Under the pieces are notes generated by a model. That model was not told the origin of the DNA. It did no database searches and saw only the letters and a program-made list of their open reading frames with translations. Below, piece by piece: positions 28,570 through 36,692 of a stretch of 64,000 bases of DNA. Both the position numbers and the translations under genes were made by a program. Every line of letters starts with the position of its first letter. The first letter of the stretch is position 1. Origin of the DNA: Citrifermentans bremense R1 (lineage in GTDB: Bacteria > Desulfobacterota > Desulfuromonadia > Geobacterales > Geobacteraceae); the NCBI RefSeq assembly GCF_000426865.1, contig NZ_AUGE01000002.1, forward strand, positions 411,581 through 475,580, written 5' to 3'.

Positions 28570-29238
28570 ATGATGAAGTATCTTGACCATTTAGAGGAAA
28601 TAATCATCACCTTCCTCATCGGCGCAGCGACCGTCATCATCGCAGTCGCGGTCGTCCATCGTTACCTGTCGGGGTTGCCGATTCCCGCCCTGCAGGACTG
28701 GCTGCTCGGCATCAACCTGAGCTGGGCCCAGGAGCTCTGCATCTACATGTTCGTCTGGATGGCCAAGTTCGGCGCTGCCTACGGCGTTCGGTCGGGGATC
28801 CACGTAGGCGTCGACGTACTGGTGACCCGGCTACCGGACTCCTGGCGCAAGACCACCGTGGTCATCGCCATCATCGGCGGCGCGCTCTTCACCGGGCTGA
28901 TCGGCACCCTGGGCGCCAAGTTCGTCTGGGAAAACGGGTTTCACTACGCACTCTTCAACAAGCTCGGCATGAACGTAGCAGAACTGATCGAAGGGCCGAT
29001 TACCCCCGACCTAGAGTGGCCTACCTGGGTCGTGTACTCCGCCGTCCCCTTGGGGTCCTACCTCATGTGCTTCCGGTTCCTGCAGGTCGGCTGGAGCTTC
29101 TTGCACACGGGAGAGCTGCCGCACCATGACCACACCCACGTCGACGGCATCGAAGAGGTGGGGACCGTGGACTCGACCCAGGCGCTCGAGGAATACGAAG
29201 TACACAAGTTCAACGGCAAGGACGGGGGTGTGAAATGA
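28570..29238 (+). CDS. dctQ: TRAP transporter small membrane subunit (DctQ type)
   Basis: 222 residues, longer than the usual 160-200 because of a hydrophilic tail rich in D, E and H (HHDHTHVDGIEEVGTVDS). Four membrane segments, beginning IIITFLIGAATVIIAVAVV, and the family pattern WAQELCIYMFVWMAKFGAAY near residue 60. The stop overlaps the dctM start by 4 bases (ATGA), so the membrane subunits are translationally coupled. The gene has a CAGGAG ribosome site. Confidence 0.92.
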   Translation: MMKYLDHLEEIIITFLIGAATVIIAVAVVHRYLSGLPIPALQDWLLGINLSWAQELCIYMFVWMAKFGAAYGVRSGIHVGVDVLVTRLPDSWRKTTVVIAIIGGALFTGLIGTLGAKFVWENGFHYALFNKLGMNVAELIEGPITPDLEWPTWVVYSAVPLGSYLMCFRFLQVGWSFLHTGELPHHDHTHVDGIEEVGTVDSTQALEEYEVHKFNGKDGGVK

Positions 29239-30614
29239 GTTCTGCAGTTGCTGGATGGGAGCAGTTCTCCAAGAAAAAAGCGGCGACCTGGCTTGCGGGG
29301 ATCGCGGTAATCCTCGGGCTGATAGCGACGCTTGGGAGCACCGGCGTCGTCTTCGCCTTGCTGCTCGCCCTGATGCTGACCGGCATGCCGATTTCCATCG
29401 CGCTCGGCCTCACGGTCCTCACGTTCCTCTTCTTCTTCTCCGAAGTGCCGACCGAAGCGGTAGCTATGAAGCTCTTCACGGGAATAGAGAAGTTCGAGAT
29501 CATGGCGATCCCCTTCTTCATCCTGGCGGGAAACTTCCTGACTCACGGCGGCGTGGCTAAGAGGATGATCAAGTTCGCCACCTCGATGGTCGGGCACTGG
29601 CACGGCGGTCTCGCCCTGGCGGGCGTCATGGCCTGCGCCCTCTTCGCTGCCGTTTCCGGATCCAGCCCCGCCACCGTGGTCGCCATCGGTTCGGTGATGC
29701 TCCCCGCCATGGTGCGCGCAGGCTTTCCCAAGCGCTTCGGAGCGGGTGTCATTACCACCTCCGGCTCGCTGGGGATCCTGATCCCCCCCTCCATCCCGAT
29801 GGTCATCTACTGCGTCGCCACCAACTCCTCCGTTGGAGCGATGTTCATGGGTGGCGTAATACCGGGCTTGATGCTGGCCACCCTTTTGGGGCTCGTCTCC
29901 TGGTGGAAGGCGAAGAAGGCGAACTACCCGCGCATGCAGAAAGCGACCTGGGGGGAGCGTTTCCAGGCCTTCCGTGAAAGCATCTGGGGGTTGCTGCTGA
30001 TCGTCATCGTCCTGGGCGGGATCTACAGCGGCCTTTTCACCCCGACCGAAGCGGCGGCAATGAGTGCTGTCTACGCCTTCTTCATCGCCGTCTTCGTCTA
30101 CCGCGACGTTCCGTTCAAGAAGATCCCGAAGGTGCTGCTCGACTCGGCCAGCATGTCCGCCATGCTGCTGTACATCATCACCAACGCGGTGCTCTTCTCC
30201 TTCCTGATGACCCACGAGCAGATCCCGCAGCTCATGGCGGACTGGATACTGGCGCACAACCTGGGCGTGGTCAGCTTCCTGCTGGTCACCAACGTGCTGC
30301 TGCTGTTGGCGGGGAACGTGATGGAGCCCTCCTCCATCATCTTGATCCTCGCGCCGATCCTCTTCCCGGTCGCTATGCAGCTTGGCATCGACCCGATCCA
30401 TTTCGGCGTGCTGATCACGGTGAACATGGAGGTGGGCATGTGCCACCCGCCGGTGGGGCTGAACCTCTACGTCGCCAGCGGCATAACCAAGATGGGGATA
30501 TCGGAACTAACGGTGGCCGTGTGGCCCTGGCTTTTGGCGATGATTGGATTCATGCTGCTGGTCACCTACGTCCCGATCATCTCGCTCTGGCTACCGAAGG
30601 CGTTGGGGTACTGA
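29235..30614 (+). CDS. dctM: TRAP transporter large membrane subunit (DctM type)
   Basis: 459 residues with about 12 membrane segments; the permease that couples substrate uptake to sodium entry. Family landmarks: LALMLTGMPISIALGLTVL near residue 40, AVSGSSPATVVAIGSVMLPA near 140, GSLGILIPPSIPMVIY near 180, and MEVGMCHPPVGLNLYV near 405. The operon ends at a strong terminator 27 bases later. A sodium/proton antiporter gene follows on its own. Confidence 0.95.
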   Translation: MSSAVAGWEQFSKKKAATWLAGIAVILGLIATLGSTGVVFALLLALMLTGMPISIALGLTVLTFLFFFSEVPTEAVAMKLFTGIEKFEIMAIPFFILAGNFLTHGGVAKRMIKFATSMVGHWHGGLALAGVMACALFAAVSGSSPATVVAIGSVMLPAMVRAGFPKRFGAGVITTSGSLGILIPPSIPMVIYCVATNSSVGAMFMGGVIPGLMLATLLGLVSWWKAKKANYPRMQKATWGERFQAFRESIWGLLLIVIVLGGIYSGLFTPTEAAAMSAVYAFFIAVFVYRDVPFKKIPKVLLDSASMSAMLLYIITNAVLFSFLMTHEQIPQLMADWILAHNLGVVSFLLVTNVLLLLAGNVMEPSSIILILAPILFPVAMQLGIDPIHFGVLITVNMEVGMCHPPVGLNLYVASGITKMGISELTVAVWPWLLAMIGFMLLVTYVPIISLWLPKALGY

Positions 30615-30640
30615 CGGAGGAACGGTTTTAGCTGTGCCGG

Positions 30641-30672
30641 ATAGGGGCCCGTGAAGCGGGCCCCTATTTTTT
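30641..30672 (+). terminator. Rho-independent terminator after dctM
   Basis: ATAGGGGCCCG (30641-30651) and CGGGCCCCTAT (30657-30667) form a perfect 11-bp stem with a 5-base loop followed by six T. It ends the dctPQM transcript. Confidence 0.92.
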
Positions 30673-30776
30673 ACAAGTCCCCGCCCCCGGAGGGGGAGGG
30701 TCAGGGAGGGGGAGTTCGGTTTAAAAGCTTTACCCGCCGCCCGAGTTGCGCTAAGAATGCTGCGAAAGGACAAACC

Positions 30777-32060
30777 ATGCTCGCCTCCATAGTCGTCATC
30801 TTCGTCATCGCCTACCTGGCGATAGCCCTTGAGCACCCGATCAAGATCAACAAGTCCTCCTCAGCCCTTCTTGGCGCCGGCCTCCTTTGGTCCACCTACG
30901 CCCTTTGCAGCGGCAACCAGCACCTGGTGGAGCAGCAGCTGAACGACTCGCTCGCAGCAACGGCGCAGATTGTCTTCTTCCTGATCGGAGCGATGACCAT
31001 CGTCGAGGTTGTCGATGCGCATAACGGCTTCGAGGTGATCACCTCAAAAATAAGAACTGGAAAGTTATCGTCGCTCATGTGGCTGGTAGGCTTCGTCACC
31101 TTCTTCCTCAGCTCGGTGCTCGACAACCTGACCACCACCATCGTCATGATCTCGCTGGTGAAGAAGCTGCTGGACCGGCACGAAGACCGCCTCTTCTTCG
31201 CCGGCATGATCGTCATCGCGGCCAACGCAGGTGGAGCCTGGACCCCCATCGGCGACGTCACCACCACCATGCTCTGGATCGGGGGGCAGATCACCACGCT
31301 GGCGATCATGAAGGGCGTCCTCATCCCCTCCCTGGTCAACCTGCTGGTGCCCCTGACGGTAGTGTCCTACCTGCTGCGCGGGCGGGAGGTGGTGGCTCCG
31401 TCCACCATCGAAGAAAACGGACAGTTGCAAACCACACGCTTCGAGAAGAACCTCATGTTCCTCCTGGGGATCGGCATCCTCGTTATGGTCCCGGTCTTCA
31501 AGACCGTAACCCACCTCCCCCCTTTCATGGGGATACTGCTGGGGCTGGGCGTGCTCTGGCTTGCGGGAGACCTGGTGCACCGCAACAAGGAGGAGTTGGA
31601 CAAGCAGCACCTGACCCTGGCCCACGCGCTGATGAAGATCGACATGAGCTCCATCGTCTTCTTCATCGGCATACTCTTAGCCGTAGCCACCCTGGAGCAC
31701 ACCCACATCCTTTCCGCCATCGCCGCATGGCTTGACCATAGCGTCGGCAGACTGGACGTCATCGTCACTTTGATCGGGCTGGTGAGCGCTGTAGTCGACA
31801 ACGTACCGCTGGTGGCAGCCAGCATGGGGATGTACGACCTCGCCAAATATCCGGCGGACAGCTTCCTGTGGGAGTTCATGGCCTACTGCGCCGGCACCGG
31901 CGGCTCCATACTGATCATAGGGTCGGCCGCCGGCGTGGCGGCGATGGGGCTGGAGAGTATCCACTTCTTCTGGTACATGAAGCGCATCAGCGGGTTGGCG
32001 CTCCTGGGGTATTTCGGCGGCATCGCCGCCTATTTAGTGCAGGCGAGGCTCTTCTGGTAA
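30777..32060 (+). CDS. nhaD: Sodium/proton antiporter, NhaD type
   Basis: 427 residues from ATG 30777, which has GAAAGGA upstream; the open frame extends back into the dctM terminator and that part is not translated. About 12 membrane segments. NhaD landmarks: SSVLDNLTTTIVMISLVKKL near residue 115, NAGGAWTPIGDVTTTMLW near 150 and SAVVDNVPLVAASMGMYD near 340, with paired acidic residues in the membrane. It exports sodium in exchange for protons. That would restore the sodium gradient spent by the TRAP system upstream. Confidence 0.94.
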   Translation: MLASIVVIFVIAYLAIALEHPIKINKSSSALLGAGLLWSTYALCSGNQHLVEQQLNDSLAATAQIVFFLIGAMTIVEVVDAHNGFEVITSKIRTGKLSSLMWLVGFVTFFLSSVLDNLTTTIVMISLVKKLLDRHEDRLFFAGMIVIAANAGGAWTPIGDVTTTMLWIGGQITTLAIMKGVLIPSLVNLLVPLTVVSYLLRGREVVAPSTIEENGQLQTTRFEKNLMFLLGIGILVMVPVFKTVTHLPPFMGILLGLGVLWLAGDLVHRNKEELDKQHLTLAHALMKIDMSSIVFFIGILLAVATLEHTHILSAIAAWLDHSVGRLDVIVTLIGLVSAVVDNVPLVAASMGMYDLAKYPADSFLWEFMAYCAGTGGSILIIGSAAGVAAMGLESIHFFWYMKRISGLALLGYFGGIAAYLVQARLFW

Positions 32061-32096
32061 CGTTACGTCTTAACGTTACAGGAGAGCCTGTTTTTT
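32057..32096 (+). terminator. Double-hairpin terminator after nhaD
   Basis: GTAACGTTA and TAACGTTAC (9-bp perfect stem, 5-base loop, 32057-32079) begin on the nhaD stop codon. A smaller hairpin ACAGG-AGAG-CCTGT and six T (to 32096) follow directly. Confidence 0.8.
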
Positions 32097-32125
32097 AGGG
32101 GGAGGGAGTTATTGCGGTGGGTGAT

Positions 32126-32698
32126 TCAGCCCCAGGTTCTGAAGTTTCCGGAGTCGATGTGGACAAACCCCGGTTGGGGGTAGTAGCCGACCCCGCCGGC
32201 GGCGAGGGTCAGGGCGGTGCGGCGGATCTGGTCCAGCCCGAAGCTCGGTATGGCGAGGTCGATCGCCCTCCCTTTCATATGCAGGCTGTCCTTCGCCACC
32301 CCTTTGGATTTGCTGCGCAGCATCGCATTGTAGGCGGGGGAGCGGTAACCGGAGATGATATGGATCTCGTTGTTCCCGCCGAGCGTGTTGTCGAGCCGGT
32401 TCAGGTACTCGATCACCCTCAGATCCATCTTGGTCATTTCGTTCGTGTAATGGCAGCGAAAGAGCCAGTTGAGCGCCTGCAGCGCCTCCTGGCAGTATTC
32501 CCCCATGGCGTTTCTGTAAGTGACGGTGAGACGCTCGTTGAGGTTGAGGTTGTACAGGGAAAGCTTCCCTTCAGCAAGAGTGCCCGCTTCGTTCCCGTCG
32601 ACAATCTTGGCAAAAGCGGATTTGGCACCCAATAGAGTAGCGGCGAAAAAGGCCGACGATTTAAGAAACATCCTGCGGCAAAGCATTGTATCTTTCAA
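32126..32698 (-). CDS. DUF882 (YcbK-like) Tat-exported peptidase-fold protein
   Basis: 190 residues from a TTG at 32698 with GAGGAG at good distance; an ATG four codons in is also possible. The N-terminus CRRMFLKSSAFFAATLLGA is a twin-arginine signal. The DUF882 domain follows with the zinc-site residues of the M15/DD-carboxypeptidase fold: HIISGYRSPAYNAMLR near residue 110, SLHMKGRAIDLAIP near 138, and VGYYPQPGFVHIDSG near the end. Proteins of this kind (MepK/YcbK) cleave peptidoglycan cross-links in the periplasm. The histidines and aspartate needed for zinc are all visible. It stands alone and convergent with nhaD. Confidence 0.9.
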   Translation of the reverse strand: MKDTMLCRRMFLKSSAFFAATLLGAKSAFAKIVDGNEAGTLAEGKLSLYNLNLNERLTVTYRNAMGEYCQEALQALNWLFRCHYTNEMTKMDLRVIEYLNRLDNTLGGNNEIHIISGYRSPAYNAMLRSKSKGVAKDSLHMKGRAIDLAIPSFGLDQIRRTALTLAAGGVGYYPQPGFVHIDSGNFRTWG

Positions 32699-32932
32699 AC
32701 AATTCTCCTCAAAAACGGATACTTACCTACCAGACGCACTACCTTGCTACCATAATGCAGCACCCGATGTCAACCCGCCCGAGAAAATTTACGGTTTGCC
32801 TCTCTCCTGAGCTTTTACTCAGATCTCCTCAGATTTTCTCCTTGTGAAGGGTTTCAGGTTTAGGTTGCTAATGTGGCTTTTAGTGATTTTCTCTACGGGG
32901 TGGCGCCAATCCAGAGATGAACGGGACCTGCC

Positions 32933-33244
32933 GTGAAACTACCCTATGCCACGAAAACCACTGCCATGATGTCCGGAATGAGCTTGGCCGTCATGCTGTC
33001 AACGGGTGAGCACCTCACCGGCCCGGTCAGCGCTCTCTGCAGCATAACCGGCGCCATCTGGTTCCCCGTCTCCATAGCCGTATTCGTCCACGGAAAGCAG
33101 ACCCTCGAGTACAAGATCCAGTCGCTTCGGGGCGAGCGACCCTACATCGACATCCCCAAAGACATCACCCCCCGCGCCCTGATCTGGTTTTCCTCCACCC
33201 TCGCCACCGGCTGGGCCCTGAGCCGCTGGTTCGAGCAAGGCTAA
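32933..33244 (+). CDS. Small membrane protein of unknown function
   Basis: 103 residues from a GTG start. Hydrophobic segments lie near residues 15-29, 36-55 and 80-97. The central cytoplasmic-looking loop (HGKQTLEYKIQSLRGERPYI) is basic. No family recognised. Coding quality matches core genes. It is followed by a hairpin at 33255-33285 shared with the convergent regulator gene. Confidence 0.6.
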   Translation: MKLPYATKTTAMMSGMSLAVMLSTGEHLTGPVSALCSITGAIWFPVSIAVFVHGKQTLEYKIQSLRGERPYIDIPKDITPRALIWFSSTLATGWALSRWFEQG

Positions 33245-33254
33245 CGGCACTAAA

Positions 33255-33285
33255 AAAGGGGCAGCCCTTTCCGGAGTGCCCCTTT
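33255..33285. terminator. Bidirectional terminator between convergent genes
   Basis: AAAGGGGCA (33255-33263) pairs with TGCCCCTTT (33277-33285). Six A in front give a T-run on the minus strand, so it serves best as terminator for the minus-strand HTH-receiver gene. The plus-strand tail is weaker. Confidence 0.75.
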
Positions 33286-33326
33286 CCCTGCATCGACTAT
33301 CGCAATCCCGACTTGTACTTCCCTTG

Positions 33327-34028
33327 TCAGGAGTCAGACGAGGGAGTCCCTTCTCCAAGTACCTGTCTGATCGCCTTTATCATCTCAACCGGAGAAAACG
33401 GTTTCTGGATCATCTTGAAGTTTTCCTTGGCCTGCAGATGGTCCGGGCGGTACCCGCTCATAAAGAGGACCTTCGCTTCTGGGTGCAACTCTTTTATCTG
33501 CCTGAAACAGGTGAGCCCGTCCTTGCGCGGCATGACCACATCCATCACCACAAGATGAATGTCGTGGTGGTTCTGCTTGTACTTCTCCAAGGCATCCTGC
33601 CCGTCTTCCGCGAGTATGACAGTATAGCCGTAGCTGACGAGGAAGTCGGAAAGCATGTCCCTGAGCTGCTTTTCGTCATCTACAACGAGGATAGTTTCAC
33701 TACCCTGGTAGCAAGTATGCCCGTTGTTCATCATAATCTCCATACTGCTGATCCAGTCGATCTTGCCGCAACCGCCATCGGCCCTCAGCTTTTCAGGCAT
33801 GTTTATCCTGAGGATAAACTCCGCTTCGTAAAGAAGACTCGACGCAGTGGAATTCAGCGCACCCGCGAGAGCGAAAACAGATACAAGGCTCGGCTGTTGT
33901 TTGCCGCCTTCAAGGTTTGAAATGAATTTGCGGTCCAGGCAGCTGGCTGTGGAAAGCTTTTCCTGAGAGAGGTTACGCTCTCTTCTCAGTCTTCTGATAA
34001 CTATGCCAAACGCCTCTTCAATGGTCAC
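33327..34028 (-). CDS. XRE-type HTH domain fused to a response-regulator receiver
   Basis: 233 residues from a GTG with GGAGG upstream. Residues 1-65 are a Cro/C1-type helix-turn-helix (VIRRLRRERNLSQEKLS, then SNLEGGKQQPS). A linker of about 45 residues follows. Residues about 110-228 are a receiver domain with ILVVDDEKQLRDML, phosphorylatable aspartate in LVVMDVVMPRKDG, conserved serine in LFMSGYRPD and lysine in IQKPFSP. The order (DNA-binding first, receiver last) reverses that of normal response regulators. The receiver resembles those at the C-terminus of hybrid kinases, such as the one at 38.7 kb. No kinase gene is adjacent. Confidence 0.88.
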   Translation of the reverse strand: MTIEEAFGIVIRRLRRERNLSQEKLSTASCLDRKFISNLEGGKQQPSLVSVFALAGALNSTASSLLYEAEFILRINMPEKLRADGGCGKIDWISSMEIMMNNGHTCYQGSETILVVDDEKQLRDMLSDFLVSYGYTVILAEDGQDALEKYKQNHHDIHLVVMDVVMPRKDGLTCFRQIKELHPEAKVLFMSGYRPDHLQAKENFKMIQKPFSPVEMIKAIRQVLGEGTPSSDS

Positions 34029-34265
34029 TAATCAAGCCTCCGGTAAGTAGGACATACCTTATATCAGAACTTATTTAAAATTACTGTAGACAATTAACCT
34101 CATTACCATGAAAACACTTCAATGTAAACGTTGCAAGAACGTTACCCGATCAATTCGTGCGGTTTTAACTGCGAATCGTTCCGTGACCAGATTAGCCCTG
34201 CGATTTCTCGCATACTGAAGGTGATATAATCTGCGTTTTGAAAAATCAGGCAAAGAGGGGGAGTT

Positions 34266-35432
34266 GTGCCAAGCATGCGAAACCTCGTCCTAAATGTGGC
34301 TGCAACCTGCGCCTTGGCAGCCGTCTTTGCGTCCGTCGCCTGCAGCAGGGAGAGCGGACCGTCAACGCAGGCAACTGGGTTCCCGGCAGCCATCACCCTG
34401 GCGCCGGTTGCCAAGGGGCTGAAGCAGCCGACAGCGATTGCCAACGCTGGGGATGGAACCAACAGGCTGTTCGTCCTGGAACAACGAGGGACGGTGCGGA
34501 TATTGCGCAACGGCGTTCTCGGCAGCGAGCCTTTCCTCGACATTCGGCTGCAGGTAAGGTCCGGTGGGGAACAGGGGCTGCTGGGAATCGCCTTCCCGAA
34601 GCAGTTCCGCTCCGTCAAAACCTTCTACGTGAACTACACCAACAGGGTCGGCGTAGGGAACACGGTGGTGGCTAGTTTCAAAGTAGGCACAGACCCCGAC
34701 CATGCAGATAACGCCTCGAAAAAAGAGATATTAGGCATCGTCCAACCCTATGCCAACCACAACGGGGGGCATCTGGCCTTCGGGCCCGACGGTTTTCTGT
34801 ACATAGGGACCGGCGACGGGGGGAGCGCGGGGGACCCGCACGGACACGGGCAGAAGCGTAACACGCTGCTGGGCAAATTGTTGAGGATAGAGGTAGGAAC
34901 GGGCGCAGCCCCCTATGCCATCCCCAAGGGCAACCCCTTCGGCAACGAGATATGGGCCTACGGGCTGCGCAACCCCTGGCGCTTCTCCTTCGACCGCGCG
35001 GACGGTGACCTGTACATTGCCGATGTGGGCCAGAACGAGGTTGAGGAAATCGATTATGTGGCGGCAGGCACCGGGAAGGGAGCGAACTTCGGTTGGAACG
35101 TCATGGAGGGGAGTCGCTGCTTCAAAAAGGAGAACTGCGATAAAGCCGGCATGGTCCCCCCGGTTGCTGAATACTACCACGGCAAAGGAGATTGCTCTGT
35201 GACCGGCGGATATGTCTACCGAGGGAAGCTGGAGCAGCTAAAGGGCATCTATCTTTACGGAGACTTCTGCAGCGGACGGATCTGGGGGCTGCGCCAAAGC
35301 GGCGGCAGATGGGTGAGCCGGCTCCTTCTTGAGACTCCATACCGGATTTCGACGTTTGGTGAGGATGAACAAGGTGAGCTTTATGTAGCCGACTATGGCG
35401 AAGGCACCATCTATCGCATAGGCGTCCCGTGA
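34266..35432 (+). CDS. PQQ-type glucose/sorbosone dehydrogenase-like lipoprotein
   Basis: 388 residues (an ATG at 34275 is an equally good start). A lipobox signal (VFASVAC, cysteine near residue 27) is followed by a six-bladed propeller of the GSDH/YliI family. Landmarks: LFVLEQRGTVRIL near residue 75, GGEQGLLGIAFPK near 107, NHNGGHLAFGPDGFLYIGTG near 160, with the catalytic histidine of the family. ENVEEIDYV-type blades and GGYVYRG also appear near 320. Related soluble enzymes oxidise sugars using PQQ. No PQQ synthesis genes are in the window, and cofactor binding is inferred from the family. Confidence 0.88.
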   Translation: MPSMRNLVLNVAATCALAAVFASVACSRESGPSTQATGFPAAITLAPVAKGLKQPTAIANAGDGTNRLFVLEQRGTVRILRNGVLGSEPFLDIRLQVRSGGEQGLLGIAFPKQFRSVKTFYVNYTNRVGVGNTVVASFKVGTDPDHADNASKKEILGIVQPYANHNGGHLAFGPDGFLYIGTGDGGSAGDPHGHGQKRNTLLGKLLRIEVGTGAAPYAIPKGNPFGNEIWAYGLRNPWRFSFDRADGDLYIADVGQNEVEEIDYVAAGTGKGANFGWNVMEGSRCFKKENCDKAGMVPPVAEYYHGKGDCSVTGGYVYRGKLEQLKGIYLYGDFCSGRIWGLRQSGGRWVSRLLLETPYRISTFGEDEQGELYVADYGEGTIYRIGVP

Positions 35433-35627
35433 GTCAGCCAATACTGAGTAAGCAAATAAACTCTTCAGTCACAACGTGAGCGACATATGGCACAGGGATG
35501 CGAGATATCACACTGCAGCTTTTCAATAAGGCAGATGCACAATTAAAAAGGTTAAATTTGCGCTTTACATAAGTTATAGATCATGATACAACGCCAATCA
35601 CCTGGTTGGTTGAAGTTGTTTGACCCT

Positions 35628-35658
35628 ACCCCCTGTTTGCCTGGCAGGGGGTTTTTTT
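35628..35658 (+). terminator. Rho-independent terminator, plus strand
   Basis: ACCCCCTG (35628-35635) and CAGGGGGT (35645-35652) with a 9-base loop, then a run of T. It lies 195 bases after the sorbosone-dehydrogenase-like gene and ends just before the stop of the convergent DUF2459 gene. Confidence 0.8.
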
Positions 35659-35659
35659 G

Positions 35660-36439
35660 TCACGGTAGGCCTCCTGGTCCATCAGCCATTACCCGGCTCC
35701 CCCCTGTTTCTTCGGTAAATGTCCGTAACTTCAGATACTCCTTTTGGGCAGCGTTTACCTGTCTAATTACACTTGCGGCGCGCAAGGTGAAGACGGTGTC
35801 CATCGGCACGCCGCCGCTCTTCAGCATCTTCGCTGTCCATCTGTTGCATGTATTGGTGATGAGATAATAATCTTCAGCCTTGAAGAACCTGTTTTCTCCC
35901 GTCGGGCGTCCCTTCAACGGATAGGGGCTGTTATTCCGGTCGAAGGTGAAGCTTGCGCGCAATTCCTTTTTCAAATGCTGCAGACCCGTTTCCGACAAGT
36001 TGAGCTGAATAACGCCTCTACCGTTGTAGAACGCTGCTGGAGGTGTCGGAAGGGAAACGACATGCATCACGCTCGGGTTTCTCCAAAAGACAGCCTTCAA
36101 GAAGATGGAGGCGGTGACTTTTTCCGCTTGGTAGAATTCCGCCTCACCCCAGCCGAACTCGTAAAACTGGCCGGGGTTGACATAGTGTTGGACAAAACCA
36201 AGTTCCGGTCCCAGATCCTCCTTCGACAACACGATGCCGGTGTGCCATCCGTGGGTTACCACGTAAACCGACCGCTCCTCAACCTTTGAGACCGGCATAT
36301 ATTTCCATTTCCTGTCCGAGGCACATCCGGTCAGGCATGACACCAGCACCAGGAAAACAACCAGCAGCGCCCGCCCTTCTCTCAGCAGCAGGCGCTCCCA
36401 GGGCGACATCCCAGTATGTGCGAAGTGTGTTTTTTCCAT
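35660..36439 (-). CDS. DUF2459 (TIGR02117-like) lipoprotein
   Basis: 259 residues from ATG 36439 (GGGAGG six bases upstream). A basic N-terminus and hydrophobic stretch end in the lipobox LTGC near residue 41. The domain shows VYVVTHGWHTGIVL near residue 60, EFGWGEAEFYQ near 100 and TNTCNRWTAKMLKSGG near 205. This leaves conserved H, C and N residues of a possible papain-like or NlpC-like fold. Function of the family is unknown. A single-gene unit between two repeat-containing gaps. Confidence 0.85.
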   Translation of the reverse strand: MEKTHFAHTGMSPWERLLLREGRALLVVFLVLVSCLTGCASDRKWKYMPVSKVEERSVYVVTHGWHTGIVLSKEDLGPELGFVQHYVNPGQFYEFGWGEAEFYQAEKVTASIFLKAVFWRNPSVMHVVSLPTPPAAFYNGRGVIQLNLSETGLQHLKKELRASFTFDRNNSPYPLKGRPTGENRFFKAEDYYLITNTCNRWTAKMLKSGGVPMDTVFTLRAASVIRQVNAAQKEYLKLRTFTEETGGSRVMADGPGGLP

Positions 36440-36455
36440 GTGCACCTCCCGGCCT

Positions 36456-36680
36456 TAAATAATGCCAGAAAGCTCTTCATTGCCTATGCCCTTGATCTCG
36501 TTCTCAAGATGCCAGAAAGCTGTTGATCTCGTTCCCAAGTTCCACCTTGGGAACGCAATGCCGACACGAAACTCCAGCTTCCACCAGATAACAACTTGAA
36601 GCTTGCATCCTTGGGTTCCCAAGCTGGAGCTTGAGAACCAGAGTAATTTCAGAATTGGCGAGGCTCTTCCCCAACTCCCC
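36456..36680. repeat. Dispersed TTGGGAACG inverted-repeat family
   Basis: This gap holds several versions of one motif. CGTTCCCAAG (36530-36539) and CTTGGGAACG (36546-36555) make a perfect 10-bp hairpin. Related words follow as TTGGGTTCCCAAGCTGGAGC (about 36611) and CTTGAGAACC, and a partial copy TCTCGTTCTCAAGATGCCAG precedes it. The pattern resembles dispersed hairpin repeats seen in many deltaproteobacterial genomes. No gene is supported. Confidence 0.6.
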
Positions 36681-36692
36681 TCTCCCTTCCTT

